Shown here: piece after piece, positions 23,455 to 34,344 of the stretch
Position numbering within the stretch: the first letter of the stretch is position 1
Layout: each line of letters begins with the position of its first letter
NCBI GenBank assembly: GCA_964023205.1
Contig: OZ026839.1
Location: forward strand, 15,282,386-15,346,385
From: Lutraria lutraria
Lineage: Eukaryota > Mollusca > Bivalvia > Venerida > Mactridae
Reading direction: 5' to 3'
Length of the DNA stretch: 64,000 nt
Translations under genes and position numbers: made by a program
Notes under the pieces: generated by a model
Seen by the model: only the letters and a program-made list of their open reading frames with translations
Database searches by the model: none
Told to the model about the DNA's origin: nothing

Positions 23455-23815
23455 AAATTGTCTAAATACCATTTGAATATGTCTATATGCAATGTTAAAA
23501 TGTCCATATACCACTTGAATATGTCTATATGTAATGTTGAATTGTCTAAATACCATTTAAATATGTCTATGTAAAGTTAAATTGTCTAAATACCATTTGA
23601 ATATGTCCAAATGCTATGTTAAGTTGTCAAAAGAACATGAGAACTTCTCTAGGGATCATGTTACATAGATGAAGCGTTGAATTGTTTAAATACCATTTGA
23701 ATTTGTCTATATGTAATGTTAAATTGTCAATATACCATTTGAATATGTCTAGATGCCATGTTAAATTGTCAAAAGAACATGTGAACCTCTCAAGGCATCA
23801 TGTTATATTGTTAAA
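23455..23815 (+). repeat. Degenerate ~42-bp minisatellite
   Basis: Units follow the pattern TTGTCTAAATACCATTTGAA, TATGTCTATATGCAATGTTAAA with about eight repeats. Twice the pattern is interrupted by a related segment (GTCAAAAGAACATGWGAAC, then TCTC and ATCATGTTA), giving a longer higher-order period. Confidence 0.8.
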
Positions 23816-23841
23816 CCGAAGTGTTTAATTTATTGATACAG

Positions 23842-23977
23842 GTCAGGAGAAGTTGAACATAGAAGATGTGACTTTCGTTATCGATGATGATGGGACTGAG
23901 GTTGACTCAGATTACCTAGAAACAGTCCAGTCAGACACATTAATGGTTCTTCAATGTGGTGAAAATGGGAATCTGAT
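23842..23977 (+). CDS. Single exon resembling a CIDE-N domain
   Basis: The exon lies between an acceptor (TTATTGATACAG) and a donor (GAT|GTAAGC). It reads EDVTFVIDDDGTEVDSDYLE, then TVQSDTLMVLQCGENG. The pattern (V-x-F/L-V-x-D/E-D-GTEVD-x-x-x, then a short gap and LMVL) is that of the CIDE-N ubiquitin-like fold of DFF40/DFF45 and CIDE proteins, which form head-to-tail assemblies. Only the second half of the domain is present; the first half would be on an upstream exon I could not find. CIDE-N-like domains also occur in multi-gene families of invertebrates, so this need not be an apoptotic nuclease gene. Confidence 0.5.
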
Positions 23978-24239
23978 GTAAGCTGTGTGGCATCAGACCA
24001 GAATTAAGGTACAAGTAACTATTGAAAAATATTTTTGGCATTACAATGTCATTTAATGGGTTACACCTTAGATTCAAAGTACTGAACGTATTGTCGGAAC
24101 GTGATGTTTCTCCATACGAAGCATAAAGGAGAAATATGTACCCATATCGTTCGTACCCATGCAAATTTTTTTTAACATTTACACTTACTGACTGACTTAA
24201 CAATTGTATATACTAGTGGTGCAGGGCATATATGTGTTT

Positions 24240-24332
24240 GGCACTGAAGGACATATACGCTTTCCACAATCCAAAGTGCCAATCTGGGGAGAACTGTGTG
24301 TGACCATCAATCATTAGATGGTAACTTATCTT
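24240..24332 (-). CDS. Gene X exon: GHTxFxPDxxFG block
   Basis: After an acceptor (TATGTACCAG) the minus-strand frame reads KISYHLMIDGHTQFSPDWHF, GLWK. The motif GHT-x-F-x-PD-x-x-FG-x-x-K closes the conserved core of this uncharacterised family. The 3' exon border is uncertain; an in-frame stop follows about 15 codons later. Confidence 0.65.
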
Positions 24333-24620
24333 CTGGTACATACCTACATATATAAAATATACAGTAAGCACAGAATTTGCTAATGAATTACATTTTATGG
24401 TAATTATGATAAACAACAACTTAGAAATGTTTATGAAGCACAATCATCTCATGTTCTCCAATAATTATGTTCTCTGAATTTAAAGTATAAAGTTAACAGA
24501 ACAAACATCTCAACTTTAATTGAAGAAAATTATACATGTTATTTGTTCACATTTATCAAAAATTATGTAGATAATCAACTATCATTAGCATTTGCGAAAT
24601 TATTAAATACCCAAACTAAC
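24333..24620. other. Gene X intron
   Basis: AT-rich; bounded by a GTTAGT donor and a CCAG acceptor on the minus strand. Confidence 0.5.
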
Positions 24621-24797
24621 CATCCAGAGTGCATACCACAGTACTGGATTGTTCTTGTTTTGGCCTCCACAGTGGTCACAATTGAACACTGCTGACTTCT
24701 CCCCAAGTCAGTAATTTTTAAAGTAGTGGTGAAGAAAGCTGATAACCCCATTGGCCCCTTTACCAGGTGAATGTCCTTCGTCTGTCAGGTAAAATAC
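24621..24797 (-). CDS. Gene X exon: CGGQNKNN block
   Basis: The 177-nt minus-strand exon reads VFYLTDEGHSPGKGANGVIS, FLHHYFKNY, one stop (TGA where the family usually has a residue such as Trp or Gly), then LGEKSAVFNCDHCGGQNKNN and PVLWYALW. The segment GKGAN...LHHYF...D-x-C-GGQNKN...LW is the strongest family hallmark. The layout FDYAQ (previous exon), CDHCGGQNKN (here) and GHTxFxPD (next exon) recalls spaced acidic residues of an RNase H-like nuclease, but that is my speculation. Confidence 0.75.
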
Positions 24798-24984
24798 CTG
24801 TTTACCTAAGAAATATAAATATGAATGTTATCGTAAGTTACAGTCCTCCCATCATTCTTCAAGAATATAATAAACCTCAATTACATATACTCAGCTACAT
24901 GTAAACATGTACATGGTTAATTTACTTCTGAGGTAAATATACAAATCTTATATTGATATAAAAAGTATGAACATTGTAATTTAC

Positions 24985-25067
24985 CTGTCTACTGTGATGT
25001 GGGTAATTGACTTGCTGAGCGTAATCAAAGGTGAACTTGTCCATCAAGGGTACATGGGAGTGAACAC
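24985..25067 (-). CDS. Gene X exon: FDYAQQVNYP block
   Basis: An 83-nt exon between CAG (25070-25068) and CAG|GTAAAT. It reads VHSHVPLMDKFTFDYAQQVN, YPHHSRQ. The family motif is FDYAQ-x-VxxPxxxxQ. The large intron upstream of it (25068-30096) contains T3, B3 and D2. Confidence 0.7.
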
Positions 25068-25231
25068 CTGAAAATAGTGCATTAAAATTTTAGCTTTCAT
25101 CATTAAAGATAATATGTTGATTTATATATTTTGAACAGCACAGTCTGAAAGTTAATACTGTACATATACAATTGCAGGTTAAAAAGCAGTAAAAAAAATA
25201 TGAAAATTTCTATTTATATATAGCCACTACA

Positions 25232-25249
25232 CCCACAAGTTCGTGCCCG
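25232..25249 (+). repeat. Possible left terminal inverted repeat of the T3-bearing unit
   Basis: CCCACAAGTTCGTGCCCG here is matched, with two differences, by the reverse complement of 30039-30056. The pair would enclose T3, B3 and D2 within the gene X intron. No target duplication is obvious, so the assignment is tentative. Confidence 0.35.
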
Positions 25250-25477
25250 TTAATATTCGAAGTCCGCGCATGCGCATGTGAAACTATCGTGGTTAAAGAA
25301 GATCTCCATAAAATGTCAACTTACAAGTCAATTTTCTGTAAATGTAACAAAACAACCTGTAAACATGCATTGCTCACCTAAAAATAGACATGACCTTGAC
25401 TATCTTGATCATCTGGAAGCTTTCTCACAACTTCGTGCTCATAAACTGATGACGTCATGCGGAGGCCGTGCTGCTAT

Positions 25478-25996
25478 TTTTAGCTCACATGTCACAAAGT
25501 GAGCTATCAGGATCACTATCCGTCCGGCGTCGTGCGTCGTCAAACTTTTTGTTGTGACCACACTAGGGGCCACATTTTTGGCTCAATTTTAGCAAAACTA
25601 GGTCAGAACGTTAATATCAACAAAATCTCGGACGAGTTCGATATAGGGCCATTTGGGGTCAAAAACTAGGTCCCCAGGGCCAAATAAGGGAAAACCTTGT
25701 GAACACTTTAGAAATCACTGTTTTGACTTTATCTTCATGAAACTTTGTCAGAATGTTTATTTTAATAATATGTAGGTCAAGTTTGATAATGGGTTATTTC
25801 TGTAGTAAAATTAGGTCACTAGGGCAAATTGCTGGAAAACCTTGTGAACACTCGAGAAGTCACTGTTTTGATTGGATGATCATGAAACCTTGTCAGAATG
25901 TTTGTCTTCATAATATCTTGGACGAGTTCGAACATGGGTCATCTTGGGTAAAGAGTGAACAGTGATTGTCATGTGAGCGATATAGGGCCATCTTGG
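25478..25996 (+). mobile_element. Element D2: short family D element
   Basis: It begins TTTTAGCTCACATGTCACAA with a short hairpin, and ends near GTCATGTGAGCGATATAGGG, CCATCTTGG, where the copy loses the usual CCCTCTTGT end. Two core units with TGTGAACACT and GGACGAGTTCGA are present, against about six in D1 at 60.2 kb. Non-coding. Confidence 0.75.
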
Positions 25997-26209
25997 GTAT
26001 TGGGTATGCTCTTTAAGAATAAACACTTAAATACTTGGTAATATTGGTATTAAATATATCAACGAAGATAAAGTCAGTGAGTGTCAAATAAATTGGGAAT
26101 GAGAACTTCTTAACAGTTGATTTTCTTTTTAAAAAGTTTTCATAAGTTAGTAACAGTTATAACTCGTGGAACTGTAATAAACGTATTAACATATGTATTT
26201 GGGGGGTTT

Positions 26210-28020
26210 TCAGACACAGTGGGGACACAGGAAGGAGTCGCCCCTTCTGATGACATCTTTTTCATGGCAGAAGGATAGATGGACGTAATGACTGCACTTG
26301 TCGCAGTATGCCCAATTAACTATTTTAAGATATGGCCTGCTGTCCAAATTCGGCGGCGAAAATTTACGACAAACGCAGCATACCATTGTGTCCTCACATG
26401 TGCTGTCATCGTCTGATACATGTATAATATTGTCTCCCGAGTTGACAGGGAATTTAAAACCACTCGTAGATGGTTGGGGGATTTGTGGCATTGGTGTATC
26501 TGGGATAAATGTTGTTTCCAGTTGATGTTACCTGCTGATATTGCTTTTTCCTTGGGAGGTTGTGTTTTCTATACTTTCTTCATATGCAATTATTGACTGA
26601 AGAAATAATGTTTCTGTTATTTCTTTACCACTTGGCTTTGGTTTCTTGATATTTGATTTTGTGTTTGTCTCGCAGGTGCATTTGCAGGAACACGGTTTTG
26701 AAGGGATAGTATTGACAGAATGTTGTCGACTCTGACTACATTTGTAGATATTTCTGTACTGCTTATTTGCCTGATTTGAGAGCTGTCACTTTACTCACAG
26801 GTGTGCTGTCTCGAAAGGCCTCGCTTGGGAAAAGTTTCTCCATCTCAATAGAATTCCTGTCAACTGGAAAGATTCCTGTTTTCTTAAATGCGGACACTAC
26901 ATTTGAAGGGTTCATTGCATGTAGGTAGGCCTTGCATGCAAGTTTAGTCATTTCATATTTGGTAACAACTCGGCCAATATGATCACGCATGTAAGAAGCA
27001 CATTCCCGGTAATAATAGCCTTTGAGGGACCAAAAATGGCTACATCCAGGGGCTGCAGAATATGTGAAGTATGTGCCGGTAATACAAACAAAATTAAGTT
27101 GTTTGAAATGGCCCATTCAATTAACGATTTGGAAGTGTGTGAAGCATGACCATCAAATATCAGGAGAATTGATTGAGTGTCATCAGGACCACGCCTAACA
27201 TTGGGCAGAAAGTGGCTTTTGAGGTAATCTCTAAATATCTCCGAGTTTGACCAGCCAGATTCGGCCATTGTAACCTGTGTGCCTGGTGAACTTCCATTCT
27301 TCAAGTCAGGGTTGTAACGCTTTCCCTCGAATATTAAGTATGGCGGTAAGTGGTTGCCAATAGCATTTGCACAAGCTATAAGGGTAGTTGTAGTGGAACG
27401 TGGGGAAGTAATAGATTGTGCTTTGCCATTTATTGGGGCTAAGATATTTGGCGGTCTGTGCTCAGGCTGTAAACCAGTCTCGTCCAGGTTATAGATAAAT
27501 TGGGGTTTATCAGTTAGATTGTTTTCTGTGATGACCTTTTCTAAATTGTCAAAGTAGTGGTCTACTATCTCTGGTGTAGAAGACCGTGCCCGGTTAGTTT
27601 CAAGTACACTAGGGCGAACAGAGCTTATACGAGCGTCCCAACGGTTTAAGAAGCCATACATCCAACTATTGCTAAGTGGCTTAAATGAAGTTTTCTTGCC
27701 CAGAACTTGCGCTAGCTCCCCTCCAAGATCTTTAAGTCTTGTACTTGTGACACCATATCCTAGTTGAGCCATGACTTCAACATGTTCAACAATTGAAAGT
27801 TCTTGCTCGTTCGTGAAAAATGTTACCTCATTCTTCAAATTATAGTGGTCAACATTGCCTTTTACTCGATCCCTAAGAGTCTGGACTGGCACATCAAACT
27901 GCACTGCTGCCTTTTTAACAGGTGTCCCCTTTGTCTTTACCTCTTCGTATGCCTTAAGCAATGCTTCGGGTGAGTAATTGCGGTATTTTCCGTGGTATTT
28001 AACAGGTCGTGGATACAGAA
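26210..28020 (-). pseudogene. T3: pogo-like transposase with C-terminal PHD finger, best preserved copy
   Basis: The minus-strand frame opens with YSPEALLKAYEEVKTKG and KKAAVQFDVPVQTLRDRVKG, a CENP-B/psq-type helix-turn-helix. A CENP-B domain follows (LGYGVTSTRLKDLGGELAQ, WMYGFLNRW), then the DDE_1 core: IYNLDETGLQPEHRP, NGKAQSITSPRSTTTTLIAC, GNHLPPYLIFEGKRY, SILLIFDGHASHTSK, LPAHTSHILQPLDVAIFGP. All three Asp residues are intact. One base is lost near 27031; the other frame continues as LKGYYYRECASYMRDHIGRV and FKKTGIFPVDR to 26763. After a linker with a TAA at ~26528 (which may lie in a GTAACA-started intron) comes the PHD finger (CCVCRKFSPP, CDKCSHYVHLSFC, FLCPHCV). No in-frame ATG is visible at the start, so a short first exon is expected, as in T4. 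Confidence 0.88.
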
Positions 28021-28080
28021 TGAGAAAAAGGGAAAAAAAGATTGAATAGATATTTTTTTAACATTAACAAACATCAATAA

Positions 28081-29685
28081 ACAAGAGGGCCATGATGGCC
28101 CTATAAATGCTCACCAGGAGAAAAGGTCATTTGGAGATTAACATTGTTGAAGTTTTCTATACGAGTCTAAGTAAGATCAAGTGACCCATCTGGGCCGTTT
28201 TTTATCCCATGGCCATTATATGAACAGATTTTAAAGAGGTCCATTAGACAAAGCTAGATACCAAATATCTTAGCTCTAGGCCTTGTCACTGGTTTCGGAG
28301 AAGAAGATTTTTTTAAATTTTCCTATATAAAATAGATTAAACCCCAGGGCAGGGCTAATTTTGACCCCGGGGCCATAATTTGAACAAACTTGGTAGAGGT
28401 CCACTACACAATGCCACATACAAAATATCTAAGCTCTAGGCCTTGCGGTTTCGGAGAAGAAGATTTTTTAAATTTTCCTATATAAGTCTATATAAATCAA
28501 GTGACCCCCGGGGCGGGGCCAATTTTGACCCTAGGGCAATAATTTGAACAAACTTGGTAGAGGTCCACTAGACAATGCTACATACCAAATATCTTAGCTC
28601 TAGGCCTTGTGGTTTCGGAGAAGAAGATTTTTTACATTTTCCTATATAAGTCTATATAAATCAAGTGACCCCCGGGGCGGGGCCAATTTTGACCCTAGGG
28701 CAATAATTTGAACAAACTTGGTAGAGGTCCACTAGACAATGCTACATACCAAATATCTTAGCTCTAGGCCTTGTGGTTTCGGAGAAGAAGATTTTTAAAT
28801 TTTCCTATATAAAATAGAATAAACCCCAGGGCAGGGCCAATTTTGACACTGGGGCCATAATTTGAACAAACTTGGTAGAGGTCCACTAGACAATGCCACA
28901 TACAAAATATCTAAGCTCTAGTCCTTGTGGTTTCGGAGAAGAAGATTTTTTAAATTTTCCTTTATAAAATAGAATAAACCCCAGGGCAGGGCCAATTTTG
29001 ACACCGGGGCCATAATTTCAACAAACTTGGTAGAGGTCCACTACACAATGCCACATACAAAATATCTAAGCTCTAGGCCTTGCGGTTTCGGAGAAGAAGA
29101 TTTTTTAAATTTTCCTATATAAGTCTATATAAATCAAGTGACCCCCGGGGCGGGGCCAATTTTGACCCTAGGGCAATAATTTGAACAAACTTGGTAGAGG
29201 TCCACTAGACTATGCTACACACCAAATATCAAAGCTCTAGGCATTGTAGTTGTTGACAAGAAGATTTTTTAAATTTCCTATATAAGTCTATGTAAAATCA
29301 AGTTACCCCCGGGGCGGAGCCAATTTTGACCCTAGGAAAATAATTTGAACAATCTTTGTAGAGTTCCATTAGACAATGCTACATACCAAATATCTAAGTT
29401 CTAGGCCCTGTGGTTTCAGACAAGAAGATTTTTTAAGTTTTTTCAATTTGTTGCCATAGCAACCAGAATTTTTAATGAAATTTAATTTTTTGAACAACTT
29501 TGAAAGGGGACCACCCAAGGATCATTCCAGCCAAGTTTGGTTGCAATTGGCATAGGGGTGTAGGAGGAGATGTTGTTTTAAGTAAACATGGACGCCACGT
29601 ATTCGTAACGACGCACGACGCACGATGGACGCCGGGCGATCACAAAAGCTCACCCTGAGCACATTCGTGCTCTGGTGAGCTAAAA
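28081..29685 (-). mobile_element. Element B3: full-length family B element upstream of T3
   Basis: It begins ACAAGAGGGCCATGATGGCC (plus strand) and ends TCTGGTGAGCTAAAA; the biological 5' end is at 29685. The tandem core alternates two ~150-bp unit types as in B2. Its sequence is almost the same as B2's except for unit copy number and order. The flanks (revcomp ...GGTTGCT and TTATTGATG...) again fit T|T insertion. It sits about 60 bp upstream of the T3 coding frame, within the same intron of gene X. Confidence 0.85.
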
Positions 29686-30096
29686 AGCAACCACTTTGAA
29701 AAGCTTATTTGAAGTTTAATTGACGTTTTAATTAATAAATGAGCATTTAAATTCCCACAAAGACGGGCCTCATTTTCCGGAAACGTTCACCCGCAGGTGC
29801 TTGTTTCCAACGGAAGCAGAACCAAATGAAATGGGAATGAAAATTGCTATTTATTTCATCATTTGATCAGTTACCATGGAAATTTAGCTGTAACTTCGGT
29901 AAAATATCATGTTTGTTATTAGTATATTAACACTTGTTTTTACGCATTTTTCGCACTGCAATATTTCTTCGTATACAACTAGCATAGAACTCGGACACGC
30001 GACGCCGCGTCATTCATTACTAGAATCCGTTATAGCCTCGCGCACGAACTCGTGGGAAGGCACGAAGTTGTGAGAATAGAGGATATTTTATGTTAC
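29686..30096. other. Gene X intron, donor-side part
   Basis: Contains the right-hand CGCACGAACTCGTGGG motif (30041-30056) matching 25232. The minus-strand donor AAG|GTAACA lies at 30097/30096. Confidence 0.4.
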
Positions 30097-31240
30097 CTTC
30101 ATTTGGCTGCTGGTGAAGTACAAATTGTTTTGCCTCTAAACAGTTCTTTTTATATAACTCTCCCTGAAGTCTGGCAATATTGCGTGTTTTTCATAAGCCT
30201 TAAGCAATGCTCCTTTCTCCTCATTCATGGAACCGCTTTTATAAATTTTGTCACTATATTGCTGGCACTTGATACACAGGTCAGTACTTGGTTTACTTAG
30301 TACAATATATGGACATAGATCTAACCATACACGTCTAAACGTTTTTAGGCTTACACTTCTTAGACCAGTTTTTGCTGCCACAATGATGAATTTCTCCCTG
30401 ACGGAAGAACCAAAGCCTAAGAGCCTTAGAATCTCTAAAATTAGGCAAACGGCCAGGTAAAGGTAAAGCATTGTGTTTGGCATATTCAGCCAAGAACATT
30501 ATGATATTTTGCCTTTCTAAAAATGACAGGCTGTTATAATTATGTGGCATCCTCTTAAAATTACCATGCACACGGGCCTTTAATCCATTTTCATCAATGG
30601 ACTTACAAATGGACTGTAATTTGTCCTTGTGAATAGCATGAAGAAAACAGAAAGTTTTTTGGCATACTCTAACACCTTTAAAAAAATACAACTGAGTTGG
30701 ACGCTGTCTTAGTTTATGAGTATGTTTACATGACGACGTACTACCACCAGACTGGCGGTGACTGAAGAGCTCCGCCTTGATAATTATGTCTAGCTCTTCC
30801 CTACTCAGTTCCAAACAATTCTCCCTGAATGAAACTGCATCGTCAAATTTAACAAGTTACTACAAGGTTGAAAGCGAGTTTTGTTACAGCCACAACCTTC
30901 CTCTCGGAACTTAAACTGTTTTTGTAATTCTGAAGTATCTTCATTTCGTTCATTCAACAAAATATTATCACTATCATTGACAAGTACACTATTGGAATCG
31001 TTCAAATTCTCATCAAAATCATCATCAATAATTTCGCTGTCTGGTCCAGTTACCAAACGTTCATAGTCATCATTAAAATTATTGAAATACAATTCATTAA
31101 TAAGTTCCGAGTTCTAAAACAAAAGCATCGTCCTGATTTTGTGATAATTTAAAAGGGGCAGTGCTATTTTGACTCTCTTGAGACATTTCAGATGATCGAG
31201 TGTCTTCCTACATATTTTTAAGTTTTGAAATTTCCGCCAT
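30097..31240 (-). pseudogene. Gene X first exon: N-terminal half of a transposon-like protein
   Basis: A Kozak-like ATG at 31240 (ACCAATGGCGG) meets an early TAG; a second ATG gives MSQESQNSTAPFKLSQNQDD. After a frame change near 31105 comes an acidic region, then a Cys block (EEGCGCNKTRFQPCSNL). After another near 30855 come ELSREELDIIIKAEL, RVCQKTFCFLHAIHKDKLQS, ENGLKARVHGNFKRMPHN, IIMFLAEYAKHNALPLPGRL. A third change near 30430 leads to VREKFIIVAAKTGLRSVSLK, FRRVWLDLCPYIVLSKPSTD and LCIKCQQYSDKIYKSG. The chain R-x-x-Y-(F), HGN-x-x-R-x-P-x-N, LPGR and KP-x-(S/T)-DLC-x-x-CQ is a well-conserved, uncharacterised multi-copy family of fish, corals and molluscs. The frame changes make it a pseudogene as read. 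Confidence 0.75.
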
Positions 31241-31743
31241 TGGTATCTATAAACAAACGGTTGCTACATGACCTTTGATAAAAAATTTACTTCCGGGTTA
31301 TAACAAGTACTAATTATTATCACCAGATTTATGCGAAAGAAAGAATATACGTAATAAACAACTACTTACTTACCTTAAAGTATGATATCTAAAATTGCTT
31401 GGAAACAGTTAAACAGACACATCTTTGTTGAACATTATTTATATTAAATGTAGCGCTAACGGAAATGAAATCACTTACGCATGACTAATTTTTGAAAGGG
31501 GAGTAATTCATGAAGTCTAGGCTATAATCCGTACTTTCGTTCACACATGCGGATGTCGTATGGCATCGTGTAAAGTAAGAGTGAAACTATCGCGATTTTT
31601 TAAAAATAAATGACCCGTTGAAATTTAACAATGGCGCTTCAGGCGTGACTTGAACGTTCGCGCAATATCTGCGCACTTTAAAGCGTGATTATGACGCTAC
31701 GTCATTTACCACAATAGACCGGATTTTCGGAGTCCACGTCACA
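31241..31743. other. Gene-free stretch upstream of gene X
   Basis: Likely leader or promoter region of gene X. A GTGAAACTATCGCGATT motif near 31580 resembles GTGAAACTATCGTGGTT near 25275. No other structure was recognised. Confidence 0.35.
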
Positions 31744-32254
31744 TTATATATGTCTATATTATATAAATCGAGTGAGCCCCGGAGCAGGGCCAATTTTGAC
31801 CCTAGGGCAATTAATTGAACAAACTTGGTAGAGGTCCACTAGACAATGCTACATACCAAATATCTAAGCTCTAGGTTAAGTGATTTCAGTGAAGAAGATT
31901 TTTAAAATTTCCCTAAATAAGTCTATATAAAATTAAGTGACCCCCAGGGCGGGACCAATGCTGACCCTAGGGCAATAATTTGAACAATCTTGGTAGAGGT
32001 CCACTAGCCAATGCTACACACCAAATATCAAAGCTCTTCTCTGTTTTTTTGAGATTTTTTTTAATTCTTCCGGTTGCTATGGCAACGTGAGTTCTTCATG
32101 GAATGGAATTCTTTGAACAACTTTGGTAGAGCGTCAAGCAAGGAACACACCTGTGAAGTTTTGTTGAAATTGACCCAGTGGTTTAGGAGAATATGTTGTT
32201 TAAAGAAATTGTTGACGACGGACGACGTACATAGCTCGATCCTAAAAGCTAAAA
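31744..32254 (-). mobile_element. 3'-truncated B-family element
   Basis: The left side starts abruptly in a unit (TATATAAATCGAGTGAGCCC) and the right side carries the family's 5' region (GACGACGGACGACGTACATA...AAAAGCTAAAA). About two core units remain. It resembles B7 more than B2/B3 (TTGTTTAAAGAAATTG, GGAACACACCTGTGAAG). Confidence 0.7.
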
Positions 32255-32389
32255 ATAAGCAATTGTGTCTCAAATTCTTGGATTGGTTCGTAACTAAAAC
32301 AAATAGGTGAGAGATATAAGCCGAAAACTGCCCATTATGTAAAATATTGGAGTGTTTGAGGCGCGTATGTAAATATTTTACATAATGTC

Positions 32390-32767
32390 ATAAGTCAAGG
32401 GCCCATAACTTTTGAATATGTGGTCTGATTCCACCCATAATCGAACTTTTCCAAGATCTTTTGGTTATACTCATTTACTGAAAATATAATTAGGATCGGT
32501 GAATAAATGAAGGTGCTAGAGTGTAAACAAGCTAAATATAGCAAATTTTGTAATTCAAGGGCCTATAACTCTAGAAGTTATTGTCCGATTTTGCCCATAA
32601 TCGAACTTAGCCGAGACATTGTGGCCATATACACTGTGAGCAAGTTTAATCACGATTCGTTAAGAGCTGCGGTTGCTAGAGTGTAAACAAACTAATTGTG
32701 GACGGACGGCGAACGCCGGACATTCACCGATCCTAAAAGCTCACCTGATGAATCAGGTGAGCTAAAA
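32390..32767 (-). mobile_element. Element A4: 3'-truncated family A element
   Basis: Carries the 5' hairpin GCTCACCTGATGAATCAG, GTGAGC at 32739-32763 and one and a half family A units. The 3' end is missing; the left edge is estimated from loss of similarity. Confidence 0.7.
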
Positions 32768-33207
32768 AACTCTGGCCTAACAGCCAAACCTTTCCCATTG
32801 AAGTAATCTTATAGCTTTTGTTCATTTGCTGTTATTACAGTTGCAACTGGGAGGTTCCATTGGGATACTGTGTCTGCAGTAGAATAAATATAACTAATAA
32901 ACGGATATTTCATCATTATCAGCAAACTAGAACATACATCCACTTTATGTACTACATAAAGAAAAGTGTCATTTTTTAAAGAAAAATATCATGTCTCCAA
33001 CTGCAAAGCAACATGTATTGTTTATCATGACATTGACCTTTAAATATAATTTTGATTTCAAAATACTGAGTGGAAATAAAATGTGACGGACGGCTGACGA
33101 GGCAAAACAAATAACAACCAAGTATCACTCCGCCAGTACCCAATAAGTTAATTGGAGGTGAATGTCAAAATGTGACTGAAATAAAATGACTTAATGAAAT
33201 CAATTTT
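32768..33207. other. Gene-free stretch
   Basis: AT-rich sequence downstream (minus) of the hAT exon; no feature recognised. Confidence 0.4.
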
Positions 33208-33481
33208 TTAATTACTTTTGAGCCTTTCTGCAATTTTCTCAGCAGTGTGTGCACCTTCAACCTTAGAAGTTTGGAGTACAACTGTGCGCAAGTTCCATTC
33301 TTCATTAATAAAGTGTGCTATAACTGTGCTGTAACTTTGAGTGGCACAGCTTGTCCATCCGTCATGTGTGAAGGCTACATTACTTCCTATAGGGGGTAAA
33401 TCTTCTTGCACCTTTTCAGTCAATGATTTCGTTTTGTAATTTAACAAATTCAAGACTTCATTATCTGAAGGAGGAGTGTAC
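33208..33481 (-). pseudogene. hAT (ZBED-type) transposase exon fragment
   Basis: After a CGGACAG acceptor the minus-strand frame reads YTPPSDNEVLNLLNYKTKSL, SNVAFTHDGWTSCATQSYST, VIAHFINEEWNLRTVVLQTS and AHTAEKIAERLKSN, then a stop. The motif T-x-DGWTS-x-x-x-x-x-Y followed by H(F/Y)I(N/D)-x-x-W-x-L marks the start of the RNase H-like domain in hAT transposases such as ZBED4-like proteins, with the first catalytic Asp in HDGW. The remaining catalytic segments and the dimerisation region are not seen nearby. Confidence 0.75.
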
Positions 33482-34344
33482 CTGTCCGAAATAGATCAAT
33501 GGAATTCAGCAAATCATAAAAACAACAAAATGTATGTATTTAAGGCGTAACTTTAGTTTCAGCATTGTTCATCACTCATTAGTGAATGAAGGATTCAATT
33601 CTGATACACGTTCTTAATAAATCTTGTTTCCAAATTAAGACCATCACTTATTTGAAGGGGCAGTTATTTGACACTTCATAGAACTTCCCTCAAAATAATT
33701 ATTTTTATGCCATTCTAAAATTTTAATACAGGTCCAAATCTTTGGCAAATTATTTTATTTAAAGCCCCATGAGCTTTTTGCTATAAAAATATATGCAAAA
33801 AAACAAAGATTTTTGGTTAACGAATGTAGATTCAATCCACTTATGAATCACATGTTGATTTTGTCAATATCACAACAAGCAATAATACAAGAAAACAATA
33901 TGTCATCACAAAATTGCATTGAAGTAAAGTTTGGACTTCATGAATAACGCTTGTGAAATTGTCACGTCAAGTCGATTGTTGCCACCTGACGTATATATAT
34001 GCATTTGTTTGCACCATTGGTGAATCATTTGATAGTCAGTAACTGTTAACATGCAGTACCTCTGTCATATGTAGCAAACATAGTAAAATTGTAAAATAGG
34101 AATATAAAGCAGTGGTTCAATACCCAATAATTCACACGATTAATTGAAAGCGACTTAGTAATGCATCGTGTACCCTTTATAATTGTTGATATTTATCTTC
34201 TGCAAGTTTTGCGCTGAATATCTGTCTTCTGAAAAAAAACTCTATTTGTTCTTATTTCGGCGCCATAATGCCTGTTGGTAATAGTGACATTACTGACGTC
34301 ATTTGTTGTTTTTTCGTTTGTACCGGATGTGCATGCAGACAACC
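33482..34344. other. Gene-free stretch
   Basis: AT-rich. The segment CACAAGCGTTATTCATGATGTC, seen near 56890 on the same strand, occurs here in reverse complement near 33935-33960 within a longer match (about 33840-34000 vs 56870-57010), so an unnamed dispersed repeat is shared with the 56.9-kb region. Confidence 0.4.
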
